The notes under the pieces: generated by a model
Database searches by the model: none
What the model saw: only the letters and a program-made list of their open reading frames with translations
What the model was told of the DNA's origin: nothing
Shown: one piece after another, positions 51,016-60,125 of the stretch
How positions within the stretch are numbered: the first letter of the stretch is position 1
Layout: each line of letters begins with the position of its first letter
DNA from: JBCFBK01 sp038562555
GTDB lineage: Bacteria; Bacteroidota; Bacteroidia; Bacteroidales; Prolixibacteraceae
DNA length: 64,000 bases
Assembly: GCA_038562555.1 (NCBI GenBank)
Contig: JBCFBK010000003.1
Coordinates: forward strand, 1 to 64,000
Direction of reading: 5' to 3'
Position numbers and translations under genes: made by a program

Positions 51016-51792
51016 TTAATTGTCAATAAGTTCGATCCAGACCGGCGCATGATCGCTCGATTTTTCCCATCCTCTTACGGTGGAGTCGACTCCGGCAGCT
51101 TTGAGGCGGTTTTGAAGCGGCGGACTGAGCAAAAAATGGTCAATACGCAGGCCGGCATTGCGGGCATAGGCGTTGCGGAAATAATCCCAGAAGGTATAAA
51201 TGCGCTCGTTCGGGTAAATTTTTCGGATGGCGTCGGTCCAGCCCTGACTGACCAGGTTCTTATACGCCAGGCGCACTTCGGGCAGAAAGAGCGCATCTTT
51301 CACCCAGCTTTCCGGCTTGTACACATCCCTTTCGGTGGGGATGGCATTGTAATCGCCCGCCATCACAGCCGGGATTCCCGAAGCGATCAGTCCGGCGGCA
51401 TGGTCGGTGAGGCGCTGGAACCACCGGAGTTTGTATTCAAATTTCGGGCCCGGGGCGGGATTGCCGTTTGGCAGGTACAGGCAGCAAATGAGGATCCCGT
51501 TTACGGTGGCTTCAATATACCGGCTGTTCACGTCATCCGGATCGCCGGGCAGGATGCGCCTCACTTCGGCCGGTTCCTGCCCCTTCGACAAAATGGCCAC
51601 ACCGTTCCAGCTTTTCTGACCGTGCCAGATGGCGTGATAGCCGGCCTCCTGTATCGCGGCCAGCGGGAACTTTTCCTCGGGCGCCTTCAACTCCTGCAAA
51701 CAAACCACATCGGGCGATGTTTCCTTTAGCCAGCGTAATAGCACCGGCAGCCGACCGTTCACGCCGTTCACGTTATAAGTTGCTATCCTCAT
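51016..51792 (-). CDS. xth: Exodeoxyribonuclease III
   Basis: 258 residues of the DNase I/AP endonuclease fold: RIATYNVNGVNGRL at the start, LQELKAPEEKF (metal Glu), GDYNAIPTERD, RIDHFLLSPPL and SSDHAPVWIEL (catalytic Asp-His). It cuts DNA at abasic sites and removes 3' blocks. A 12-base palindrome GTAAAATTTTAC (51794-51805) lies one base before its start codon and covers the ribosome-binding region. Confidence 0.95.
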   Translation of the reverse strand: MRIATYNVNGVNGRLPVLLRWLKETSPDVVCLQELKAPEEKFPLAAIQEAGYHAIWHGQKSWNGVAILSKGQEPAEVRRILPGDPDDVNSRYIEATVNGILICCLYLPNGNPAPGPKFEYKLRWFQRLTDHAAGLIASGIPAVMAGDYNAIPTERDVYKPESWVKDALFLPEVRLAYKNLVSQGWTDAIRKIYPNERIYTFWDYFRNAYARNAGLRIDHFLLSPPLQNRLKAAGVDSTVRGWEKSSDHAPVWIELIDN

Positions 51793-51941
51793 GGTAAAAT
51801 TTTACTCTTAAGGTACGACATTTCTGTAATAACAGGTTGGCCAAGGTTAAGGTTTCAGGGGTTTCAACTGATCTTCCGTTTTTCTTCACACGGAGAATGA
51901 GAAAAGCCCGGCAGTACCCCGATCCGACAGATTTTGCCCGC

Positions 51942-52793
51942 CTAAGCAAGCGCATGCTCTTCCTGTTTTTCCTTAATGATGATCACCGCCTTGTAAAGAA
52001 TAATGATTTCAAAAAGTCCGGCAGGAATGAGCAGGATAAAGGAGATAAACGAAAGGACGATGGTAAGAAAGAAACACCCGGCCAGAATTTCAAAAAAAGC
52101 CGCGTATTTGACGATCGTTCCGATCGAATATTCCAATCTTTTTAACGACAGCCCGTAAATGATCCCGATACCGCCGAACGTCAGGGCGGCCGCTCCGAGA
52201 ATGAAATGGCGTTCTGCCGAATCATAAAAAATGGAAGCGATATCATAGGCAATCAGTAAAATGGAACAGCCAATCGAGATCACCGAAACAATTTTGAGCA
52301 GATAATTCCGGAACAAGCCTCCGAGCAGGATAAAACCACGCTGGAAATAAACCGACGAGATCAGAACAGCGAGCTTCATAATTACATAGAAGGTGCTGCC
52401 GTAGATGAGCTCGTTATCCTGGTAACGGAAATACTCAGCCGCTCCTTCCAAAAATCCAAGGATAAAATAAAGCACGCCGAACAGCCAGGCTCCGTTGAGC
52501 TGGCGAATGACATATTCGGAAGGCTTGTCGATATCGATGTCGACAAGCAGCAGCCTTTTCCACCAGTTCATGAATGAATCGAGAATATCCTGATCATCTG
52601 AAATTTTATTCAGATCATAGTCCAGTGCAGCTAAAATGGTTTTCACGGTATAGACGCGGGGCATTACTTCCCCTGTTTCGATCCGTTGGATGGTCCTGAC
52701 GCTGATATTGCATCTTTCTACAAGCTCTTCCTGTGTCCATCCTTTTGCTTTTCTTAATTCGGAGATTTTCCTTCCTAATTCCGGTTGCTTCAT
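51942..52793 (-). CDS. XRE-family regulator with membrane domain
   Basis: 283 residues. A helix-turn-helix of the Cro/CI type occupies about 5-62 (ISELRKAKGWTQEELVE, SVRTIQRIETG). About six membrane helices follow from residue 95 to 275. A DNA-binding head on a membrane body suggests that it senses something in the membrane or forms a membrane-tethered regulator. It lies directly downstream of the hut operon on the same strand, 148 bases after ftcD, so it might be cotranscribed or regulate it; this is inference. Confidence 0.8.
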   Translation of the reverse strand: MKQPELGRKISELRKAKGWTQEELVERCNISVRTIQRIETGEVMPRVYTVKTILAALDYDLNKISDDQDILDSFMNWWKRLLLVDIDIDKPSEYVIRQLNGAWLFGVLYFILGFLEGAAEYFRYQDNELIYGSTFYVIMKLAVLISSVYFQRGFILLGGLFRNYLLKIVSVISIGCSILLIAYDIASIFYDSAERHFILGAAALTFGGIGIIYGLSLKRLEYSIGTIVKYAAFFEILAGCFFLTIVLSFISFILLIPAGLFEIIILYKAVIIIKEKQEEHALA

Positions 52794-52941
52794 GGTCCTG
52801 GTTTTTAATTGTTAAGCAATTTTACGGACTTGGATCGATATGGCAAAAAAATCAGAAAGAACTTCACCCGTCATTTGCCCGTCACTTCATTAACTGTCGT
52901 ATAATGAGTAATTTGTTGTTTCTGAAAAACAGAACATGAAC

Positions 52942-54648
52942 TCAGAACCCGATTTTTTTGCTGACGATTTCCAGGATTTCCGTTTCGAGCGCAATGGCTT
53001 TCTGCTCCAGGGTGCTGACTTCGTCAAGGACAGAAGCAACAAAGGCTTTGTCTTTCAGCCCCCCGGCATTGATCTTAACATTCAGGGCGGCCCCGATAAC
53101 GGCCGAACGGGCGGCAAGCGCGCCAACGCCGGCATCTGAAACCGAATTGGGATTGCCGTGTTCGGCCATGACTTTAATCACTTCCATCGATTGGAGGCTG
53201 AGTTGCATGACGTTCAGGGGAACCTCGATGGCCTGGCGTGTTGCTGTCTGGATCGCTTCTTCCCGTTGCACCTTTTCTTCTACATTTCCTTTTGGCATTT
53301 TGAAGGCTGTCATCAGGGCATTGAACGCCTCCGTATCCTGGTCGGTCAGCAGCAAAAGGTGGTCGTGGATGGCTTTGCCTTTTTCGGCCCAGGCGGCAAA
53401 TTCTTTCCAGCGGCTGTCCCATCCCTTTTTGTGGGACGACAAGTTTGCCACCATGGTTGCAAGGGCCGCGCCCAGCGCTCCCATGCAGGCTGAAACCGAA
53501 CCTCCGCCGGGGGCGGGCGATTCGGAAGCGGTTTCTTCAACGAATTTTTTTACACTCAGGGTGGTCAGTTTCTTTGGGGCAGGTTCTTCAATGAGGTATT
53601 CGATGATCCTTTTTTGCGGATCGAAAGGAGCCAGATCGTCCAGCCCCATCGACCGGACCGCGATTTTCAGGAGTTCCTCATCCGAAACCCCGGCCGAGCG
53701 CTTTTGCTTATGCAGGAAATACCTTCCGGCTTCGAGCATGGGCTGTAGCGGGATCAGTCCGATCAGCTCGGAGCCGGTTACGCGGATCCCCCGTACGGCC
53801 GCCCGCTCACAAGCTGCTTCAAAAACCTGGTGAATGGAGCTGATGGTGATGTCGGTGATGTTGAACGACAACTGGGCGATTCCGTATTCCTCAATATACC
53901 AGCCAATACCTTTTACACCTTTCAGCATGCCGGGTTCATAAACCGGGTTGCCGGCTTCATTGGTTACCGGTTTCCCGGTGAGCGGATCGCCTTCCCGTTT
54001 CAGACGTCCTTTTTCGCGGATGTCGAAGGCAATGGCGTTCGCCAGGCGGGTAGAGGTGGTGTTCAGGTTCACGTTGTAGGCCACCAGAAAGTTTCGCGCG
54101 CTGAGGGCTGTTGCGCCGGTCCGTGTTACAGCGGCATTGAATTCGGCCGGGCCAAAATCGGGCTTCCAGAGTGGGTCGGGCAGCTTCCGGCACAGTCCTT
54201 CGTATTCTCCTGCGCGACAGTTCGCCAGGTTCTTCCGGATTTCGGAGGTGGCGGTGTTTTCATATAAATACACCGGGATCCCCAGTTCGTCGCCAATGCG
54301 CTTCCCCAGCAGATTGGCATACCCGATGGTTTCTTCCATCGTGACTCCGGTTACTGGTATCAGAGGCAGCACGTCGGTGGCTCCGAAACGGGGGTGCTTT
54401 CCCTTGTGCCGGCGCATGTCGATCAGTTCGGCGGCTTTCTTTACAGCACGGAATGCCGCTTCACAAACAGCTTCCGGTTCGCCGACAAACGTCATGACTG
54501 TCCGGTTGGTCGCCTTGCCGGGATCGACATTAAGCAGTTTAACGCCGTCGACCGAGCGGATCGCTTCGGCAATCTGGCTGATGGTATTCAGATTATTCCC
54601 CTCGCTGAAGTTGGGGACACATTCAATGATCCTTTGCATACTGTTCAT
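52942..54648 (-). CDS. ftcD: Bifunctional glutamate formimidoyltransferase / formimidoyltetrahydrofolate cyclodeaminase
   Basis: 568 residues. Residues 1-330 are the formimidoyltransferase (RIIECVPNFSEG at the start; TSTRLANAIAFDIREKGR; the two ferredoxin-like subdomains). Residues 350-565 are the cyclodeaminase helical bundle (ESPAPGGGSVSACMGALGAALATM split by the usual helices, KGWDSRWKEFAAWAEKGK). The fused form matches the vertebrate enzyme and is common in Bacteroidota. It moves the formimino group from formiminoglutamate to tetrahydrofolate and releases ammonia, the last step of histidine breakdown to glutamate. Last gene of the hut operon. Confidence 0.95.
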   Translation of the reverse strand: MNSMQRIIECVPNFSEGNNLNTISQIAEAIRSVDGVKLLNVDPGKATNRTVMTFVGEPEAVCEAAFRAVKKAAELIDMRRHKGKHPRFGATDVLPLIPVTGVTMEETIGYANLLGKRIGDELGIPVYLYENTATSEIRKNLANCRAGEYEGLCRKLPDPLWKPDFGPAEFNAAVTRTGATALSARNFLVAYNVNLNTTSTRLANAIAFDIREKGRLKREGDPLTGKPVTNEAGNPVYEPGMLKGVKGIGWYIEEYGIAQLSFNITDITISSIHQVFEAACERAAVRGIRVTGSELIGLIPLQPMLEAGRYFLHKQKRSAGVSDEELLKIAVRSMGLDDLAPFDPQKRIIEYLIEEPAPKKLTTLSVKKFVEETASESPAPGGGSVSACMGALGAALATMVANLSSHKKGWDSRWKEFAAWAEKGKAIHDHLLLLTDQDTEAFNALMTAFKMPKGNVEEKVQREEAIQTATRQAIEVPLNVMQLSLQSMEVIKVMAEHGNPNSVSDAGVGALAARSAVIGAALNVKINAGGLKDKAFVASVLDEVSTLEQKAIALETEILEIVSKKIGF

Positions 54649-54687
54649 TTTAATTTCCCTGCCGCCGGACAGTTTTCATTCCTGCCC

Positions 54688-55971
54688 TTAGTCATTCTCC
54701 TGTACTTCAAAAAAACGGTCACAGTTCGATTCGATGAGCGTCCGTTTGTACGCACATTTCCCGTTTTTCCATACCCTTTCCACCGGCAGGTAGCCCTGAT
54801 GGTAGAGAATATCCTGGTAATTTTCCGTTTTGAAGACCATGATGTCGGCTAAATTACCTTTTTTGAGGCTTCCCCGGTCGTTCAAATTCAATGCCTGTGC
54901 AGCTCTGCAGGTAAGAGCGGCCCAGGTTTCAGCCATGGTCAGCTTTTGTGCGGCACTCAGAATGGCCGCCTGGATCAGGAGGTTACCCATTGGGGCGGAA
55001 CCCGGGTTCCAGTCGGAAGCGATGACCAGCGATGTTCCGGCATCAAGCAGCCTGCGTGCCGGAGCGAAAGGCATCCCCAGCCCGACCGACGCACCCGGCA
55101 ATACCACCGGAATGGTATTTCCTCCTGCCAAAACTGCAATTTCCTGATCGTCGGCCGCCTCCAGGTGATCGATGCTGAGGGCGCCCGTTTCGTTGGCCAG
55201 TTGTGCCGCGCCGGTTGTGAACTGGTCGCCGTGCACAATCAGATCAAAGCCCATTTCGCGGGCCTTCAGCAGGTAGTCCTTTGCTGTCTGAACGGAGAAT
55301 GCAGTTCCGTCGACAAAGATATCGACCCGCCGTGAAAGACCCTTTTTGAATACAACAGGCAACAGCTCGTTGAGAATTTGATTCAGGTATTTCCTTTCGT
55401 CTCCGTCGAAATCTTTGGGAAGCATATGGGCAGCCAGACAGGTCGGGATCAGGTCGGCCTTTGACGTTTTTCCTGCCTCGGCGACGGCCTGCAGAATTTT
55501 CAGTTCCTGGTCAACAGCCAGGCCGTAACCGCTCTTGACCTCGATGGTGGTAATTCCCTGTTCCAGCAGTTGCCGGGCATGATTGGCTGTGATCCCGGCA
55601 AGTTCCTGCATGGGGATCTGCCGGGTCATTTTGACCGTGTTCCAGATGCCTCCGCCCGCTGCGGCGATTTCAGTATAACTTTTTCCTGCCAAACGCATGG
55701 CATATTCGCCGGCCCGCGTGCCCGCCCAGCAAATGTGCGTATGTACATCGATCATCCCCGGCAGGGCAACGAAGTCCTCGTTCAGGTATTCGATGGTTTT
55801 GGGATGACTGCCGGCTTCCAGTTGCTGGAAGTCATCAATGGCTTCTATTTTACCGTCGCGGACCAGGATGCCCTGGTTTGCCCGGATCTCCAGCCGGTCG
55901 TCTGACAGAGGTCCGCGGGCAGGCAGTTCTGCCATCGTCAGCAGTTGTTTAAAGGGGCCTATTAGTTTCAT
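54688..55971 (-). CDS. hutI: Imidazolonepropionase
   Basis: 427 residues, amidohydrolase superfamily. It opens the ring of imidazolone propionate to formiminoglutamate. The metal site is visible in MIDVHTHICWAG (His pair near 75), IVHGDQF, SIDHLEAADD and ASDWNPGSAP (Asp). It lies between hutU and ftcD with a 39-base gap to ftcD. A short repeat (55987-56015) sits between it and hutU. Confidence 0.96.
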   Translation of the reverse strand: MKLIGPFKQLLTMAELPARGPLSDDRLEIRANQGILVRDGKIEAIDDFQQLEAGSHPKTIEYLNEDFVALPGMIDVHTHICWAGTRAGEYAMRLAGKSYTEIAAAGGGIWNTVKMTRQIPMQELAGITANHARQLLEQGITTIEVKSGYGLAVDQELKILQAVAEAGKTSKADLIPTCLAAHMLPKDFDGDERKYLNQILNELLPVVFKKGLSRRVDIFVDGTAFSVQTAKDYLLKAREMGFDLIVHGDQFTTGAAQLANETGALSIDHLEAADDQEIAVLAGGNTIPVVLPGASVGLGMPFAPARRLLDAGTSLVIASDWNPGSAPMGNLLIQAAILSAAQKLTMAETWAALTCRAAQALNLNDRGSLKKGNLADIMVFKTENYQDILYHQGYLPVERVWKNGKCAYKRTLIESNCDRFFEVQEND

Positions 55972-55986
55972 TGCTTCAATTTAGAC

Positions 55987-56015
55987 ATAAGACACAAGTA
56001 TCAAGACACAAGACG
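55987..56015. repeat. Dispersed GATACTTGTGTC-type repeat between hutU and hutI
   Basis: On the minus strand it reads as CTTGTGTCTTGATAC joined to GATACTTGTGTCTT. The 15- and 14-base segments are shared with the repeat at 35298-35347 upstream of ispF. Confidence 0.6.
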
Positions 56016-56074
56016 AAGATACAGAAGAGTCCGAAGAATTCTTTCTTTGCGTTTAGATCTGTTTCCCTGTCTCA

Positions 56075-57757
56075 TCACTCAAAGTTAAGATTAAAATGCG
56101 TACGGTTTTCGATGGCAGAAGGATAGCCTGCGTCGGCATGACGGTAAATTCCCAGGGCAGGATCGTTATACAGCACACGCGACAGGCATTTGGCGGCGCG
56201 TTCCGTTCCATCGGCGACCACCACCATGCCCGCGTGCTGGGAGTAGCCGATGCCTACCCCGCCGCCGTGATGGAACGACACCCAGGTGGCGCCACCGGCG
56301 GTGTTGGCCATCAGGTTCAACAGCGGCCAGTCCGAAACAGCATCCGAGCCGTCGGCCATTCCTTCGGTTTCACGGTTAGGCGAAGCGACCGAGCCGCAAT
56401 CGAGGTGGTCGCGGCCAATGACAATCGGGGCCTTAAGACGGCCGCCTTTTACGAGTTCATTGAAGAGCAGTCCGGCTTTTTCACGTTCGCCCATTCCCAG
56501 CCAGCAGATCCGGCTGGGCAGTCCCTGGAAAGCCACCTTCGCCTGTGCCTGTAAAAGCCATTCCCGAAGATGCTCATTCTCCGGAAAAGCCTTGATCAGT
56601 TCACGGTCCGTTGTGTAAATGTCTTCTGCATCGCCCGAGAGCGCCACCCACCGGAAGGGGCCTTTCCCTTCACAGAAAAGCGGACGGATAAATTCAGGGA
56701 TGAAACCCTTGTAGCTAAAGGCGTTTTCTTCACCGCCCTGGCGGGCAAATTCGCGCAGGTTGTTGCCGTAATCGAAGGTGACGCTTCCCCTTTTTTGCAT
56801 TTCCAGCATGAAGCCGACATGCCGGGCCATGCTTTTCAGCGCAAGAGCCCGGTAAGCAGCCGGATTGTTTTTTCTCAGACCGCGTGCCGCTTCAAGGGAG
56901 AGGCCATGCGGAACATAGCCGTTAAGCGGGTCATGGGCCGAAGTCTGGTCGGTGAGCATATCGGGAATCCGGTTGTCGTCCAGTAATTTTTCCAACACGT
57001 CGCCGATATTCGCCACCAGTCCGACCGAGCGCGCTTCTCCTTTTTTCTTCGCCTCCTGTATCCACCGGCATGCTTCGTCATAGCTATCGGTCATCCGGTC
57101 GATATACCGGGTTTTGATCCGTTTTTCGATTCGTTCAGGGTCCACATCCACGCCCAGGAAACAGGCTCCGGCCATGGTTGCCGCCAGCGGCTGTGCTCCG
57201 CCCATCCCTCCGAGGCCGCCCGAAACGATCAGCTTATGGCGGAGGTTCCCGTTAAAATACTTCCGGCCGCAGGCGGCGAACGTTTCATAGGTTCCCTGGA
57301 GGATTCCCTGTGTTCCGATGTAGATCCAACTTCCGGCGGTCATTTGCCCGTACATGATCAGTCCCCGCGATCTGAGTTCATTGAAATGCTCCCAGGTGGC
57401 CCATGCCGGGACCAGGTTGCTGTTGGCGATCAGCACCCGCGGCGCCTCGGGATGGCTGCGCACCAGGCCCACCGGCTTGCCCGACTGCACCAGCAGGGAG
57501 TGGTTTTCGTCCAGTTTGAGCAATGCCCGTATGATTTCCTTCACGGCTTCGGGGCTCCGGGAGGCCTGGCCGGTCCCGCCATAAACGATCAGGTTGGCCG
57601 GGTCTTCGGCCACTTCGGCGTTCAGGTTATTCAGGAGCATCCGCAGGGGCGCTTCCGTTTGCCACGAACGGGCATGAAGCCGGTTGCCGGTGGGGGCACA
57701 GTAATGCGGATGCGAGGCATACTTTTCAATAAATTCCGAACTGTTCATGCTGCTCAT
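56075..57757 (-). CDS. hutU: Urocanate hydratase
   Basis: 560 residues. It hydrates urocanate to imidazolone propionate using a tightly bound NAD+. The urocanase signature with its Cys, [15 protein letters not shown] (near 400-415), is intact, as is the NAD-binding [15 protein letters not shown] (near 180). The start ATG at 57757 overlaps the last 32 bases of hutH; an ATG at 57748 is equally possible. Second gene of the hut operon. Confidence 0.96.
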   Translation of the reverse strand: MSSMNSSEFIEKYASHPHYCAPTGNRLHARSWQTEAPLRMLLNNLNAEVAEDPANLIVYGGTGQASRSPEAVKEIIRALLKLDENHSLLVQSGKPVGLVRSHPEAPRVLIANSNLVPAWATWEHFNELRSRGLIMYGQMTAGSWIYIGTQGILQGTYETFAACGRKYFNGNLRHKLIVSGGLGGMGGAQPLAATMAGACFLGVDVDPERIEKRIKTRYIDRMTDSYDEACRWIQEAKKKGEARSVGLVANIGDVLEKLLDDNRIPDMLTDQTSAHDPLNGYVPHGLSLEAARGLRKNNPAAYRALALKSMARHVGFMLEMQKRGSVTFDYGNNLREFARQGGEENAFSYKGFIPEFIRPLFCEGKGPFRWVALSGDAEDIYTTDRELIKAFPENEHLREWLLQAQAKVAFQGLPSRICWLGMGEREKAGLLFNELVKGGRLKAPIVIGRDHLDCGSVASPNRETEGMADGSDAVSDWPLLNLMANTAGGATWVSFHHGGGVGIGYSQHAGMVVVADGTERAAKCLSRVLYNDPALGIYRHADAGYPSAIENRTHFNLNFE

Positions 57758-59312
57758 TTTGAAAGTTCAACTGACGGTTGTCGGCGGTCCGGTTCAGGTG
57801 CGTGATGATCTCTTTCGACCGGATCAGGCAGACGGCGCGTTCAATGTCTTCGTACAGGATCCGGTCGTTCTCATGAAAAGAGATGAAGCGGCGGATAAAC
57901 TCGTGGGCCGCATCGACGAGGATTCCCGATTTCAACGGCTTCCGGAAATCAAATCCCTGGGCTGATGTGATCAGTTCGATGGCTAGTATTTTTTCAAGAT
58001 TTTTCACGATATGCAGGGTTTTCCGGGCGCTGACCGACCCCATGCTCACATGGTCTTCCTGCCCGAGCGCGGTCGGAATGCTGTCGGCGCTGGCGGGGAA
58101 ACACAGGGTTTTGTTTTCGCTGACCAATGCGGCCGTCGTATATTGCAGGATCATCAGCCCGGAGTTCAGTCCGGTGTGCTCCATAAGCAGTTTCGGCAAA
58201 CCAGGAACACTTTCAGTCATTGAAAGATAGATGCGCCGGTCGGAAATATTCCCCAGTTCGGCGGCGGCCAGTCCGGCATAATCGAGCGGCAGGGCGATGG
58301 GCTGTCCGTGAAAGAGTCCGCCGCTGATGGTTTTTTCTTCCGAAAAAACGATCGGGTTATCGGTAACGGAATTGATTTCGGTTGTAACAATTTCCTTCAG
58401 ATGGAGCCAGGCATTCCGTGATGCGCCGTGCACCTGCGGGATGCAGCGCAGCGAATAGGGATCCTGGACGCGGGTGCAGTTCCGGTGCGATTCGACGATT
58501 TCCGAATCCCGCAGCAATGTCCGCATCCGTTCGGCCACATAGATTGAGCCGGAGTGGGGTCGGAGGGTATGCAATTCTTCATCAAAGCTTTTTACGGAGC
58601 CCATCATGGCTTCGAGGTTGATTGCAGCAATAATATCGGCATGATCGAGGCAGTTCTGCAGTTTTTCCAGGATCATCACCGCGTGGGCGCTCATAAACTG
58701 AGTCCCGTTGATCAGCGCCAGCCCTTCTTTCGGGCCAAGTTCAACGGGTTGCATGCCCTTTTGTTGCAGTACTTTGGCGGCCGGATTCACCCCGTCGTCG
58801 CTGCAGATGTTTCCCATCCCGATCAGCGGGAGAAAAAGGTGTGACAGCGGCGCCAGGTCACCTGAAGCGCCTACCGAGCCCTGTTCGGGGACGCAGGGTA
58901 TGACATCAGAATCGATATGCCAGATGATCCGGTCGAGCGTGTTCAGCGAAACCCCGGAGTACCCCTTTGCCAGGGAGTGGACTTTCAGGATCAGCATCAG
59001 TTTCGCGATTTCAGTATCGACCGGTTTTCCGACGCCGACGCTGTGGCTCATCAGGAGGTTATATTGCAGCGTTTTGGTATCTTCCTCGTCGATCCGGGTG
59101 GTACATAAAGGACCAAAGCCGGTGTTAATGCCGTAAACGATCCGGTGATTGCGGACAATATCGGCAATGACCTGGTGGTTCTGACTCACTTTTTCGCGCG
59201 CGCCGGCTGTCAGTATTCCTTTTTCCCGGCCGCGAACCAGCCGGATGGCCCGGCCAATCGTGAGCGTGTCCTCACCGTACCGGAATTCCTGAAGCGGATA
59301 TTCTTTTTGCAT
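57726..59312 (-). CDS. hutH: Histidine ammonia-lyase
   Basis: 528 residues from ATG 59312; the open frame extends 24 residues more to 59384, but that part is rich in Trp/Thr and lies before the conserved [15 protein letters not shown] start. The Ala-Ser-Gly triad that forms the MIO cofactor is at 149-151 in [13 protein letters not shown]. Other family marks: [19 protein letters not shown] and [15 protein letters not shown]. It turns histidine into urocanate and ammonia. First gene of the hut operon, 99 bases downstream of mobA. Confidence 0.96.
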   Translation of the reverse strand: MQKEYPLQEFRYGEDTLTIGRAIRLVRGREKGILTAGAREKVSQNHQVIADIVRNHRIVYGINTGFGPLCTTRIDEEDTKTLQYNLLMSHSVGVGKPVDTEIAKLMLILKVHSLAKGYSGVSLNTLDRIIWHIDSDVIPCVPEQGSVGASGDLAPLSHLFLPLIGMGNICSDDGVNPAAKVLQQKGMQPVELGPKEGLALINGTQFMSAHAVMILEKLQNCLDHADIIAAINLEAMMGSVKSFDEELHTLRPHSGSIYVAERMRTLLRDSEIVESHRNCTRVQDPYSLRCIPQVHGASRNAWLHLKEIVTTEINSVTDNPIVFSEEKTISGGLFHGQPIALPLDYAGLAAAELGNISDRRIYLSMTESVPGLPKLLMEHTGLNSGLMILQYTTAALVSENKTLCFPASADSIPTALGQEDHVSMGSVSARKTLHIVKNLEKILAIELITSAQGFDFRKPLKSGILVDAAHEFIRRFISFHENDRILYEDIERAVCLIRSKEIITHLNRTADNRQLNFQNEQHEQFGIY

Positions 59313-59411
59313 CGTTTCTGTTTTTGTCCACAAGGTCAGGTGTGTCTGTCCTGTCCAACAAGGTAAACCAATTTTTTGCCGCAAAAAATGACAAAATGAG
59401 TGTTTTCGTCT

Positions 59412-59996
59412 TCATTCAGCCTTATTCAGATTGCCGGCGTCTTTCCTGGTATTGACATTGGCAAAGAGTTTACCGGAATAAAAATCCTCATTTTCAACAT
59501 GGAGAAAAAGGGTGTGAAGCCGCTCAATGACATGGTGCAAGCTGAAGTCCTTTTGTGTCAGCGATTCTTCGATGAGTGAAACTGCATTTTTATTAAAATA
59601 GCTGGCCAGCGGTTCTTTCAGGCTGTGATGAACCGGCACCACAACTTGATAGCCGGAACAATGCTGCAGCAGCGTCCGGTATAAGCGGGGATCAAGTTCA
59701 GGCAAATCACAGCCGATTATGAGGTTGTGCCCATTCGCAGACTGGAGCAGGCAGGCATGAATGCCTCCCAGCGGACCGCAGTCCGGGTAAATATCGGTTA
59801 TGCACCGCAACCCGGTGAACTGATAATCCTCAGGATGGTTGGTGCTCAGCAACAATTCGCTGCAAAGGGGGCGCAATACTTCAATGACATGCTCCACCAT
59901 CGGCTTTCCCCGATAGTGAAACAAAGCTTTGTTGCTTCCGAAGCGGCTGCTTTTGCCTCCCGCCAGGATGATCCCGGTGACCGGTTCCGACTGCAT
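59412..59996 (-). CDS. mobA: Molybdenum cofactor guanylyltransferase
   Basis: 194 residues. The nucleotide-binding ILAGGKSSRFGSNKA lies at 10-24, GCDLPELD (metal Asp) near 95, and DCGPLGGIHA near 73. It joins GMP to molybdopterin to make the dinucleotide cofactor; the nitrate reductase at 13112-16612 is a consumer. It precedes hutH by 99 bases on the same strand, so cotranscription is possible although the roles are unrelated. Confidence 0.95.
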   Translation of the reverse strand: MQSEPVTGIILAGGKSSRFGSNKALFHYRGKPMVEHVIEVLRPLCSELLLSTNHPEDYQFTGLRCITDIYPDCGPLGGIHACLLQSANGHNLIIGCDLPELDPRLYRTLLQHCSGYQVVVPVHHSLKEPLASYFNKNAVSLIEESLTQKDFSLHHVIERLHTLFLHVENEDFYSGKLFANVNTRKDAGNLNKAE

Positions 59997-60125
59997 GCGT
60001 CTTTTTTGCGAATATAACGAGAATTTGTTTCCCGCTTTTAAAGCAGATTTAAAAAGCGGTATGTTTCGGTGCTGAGCCGATGCAGAAAAGGATCGGAACC
60101 CGGAGACGGGTGGTTGACCTGAACC

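Noticed and set aside
51049..51729. Plus-strand frame of 226 codons over xth
   Set aside because: Antisense to nearly all of exonuclease III; no recognisable protein features.
52958..53833. Long plus-strand frame (291 codons) inside ftcD
   Set aside because: It lies fully antisense to a well-conserved enzyme; the translated Ser/Ala/Arg-rich sequence matches nothing and is the mirror of codon bias.
57236..57805. Plus-strand frame of 189 codons over hutU/hutH
   Set aside because: Antisense shadow of conserved genes, with no start context or domain.
59313..59384. Longer N-terminus of hutH
   Set aside because: The 24 additional residues do not belong to the family; ATG 59312 gives the usual start.
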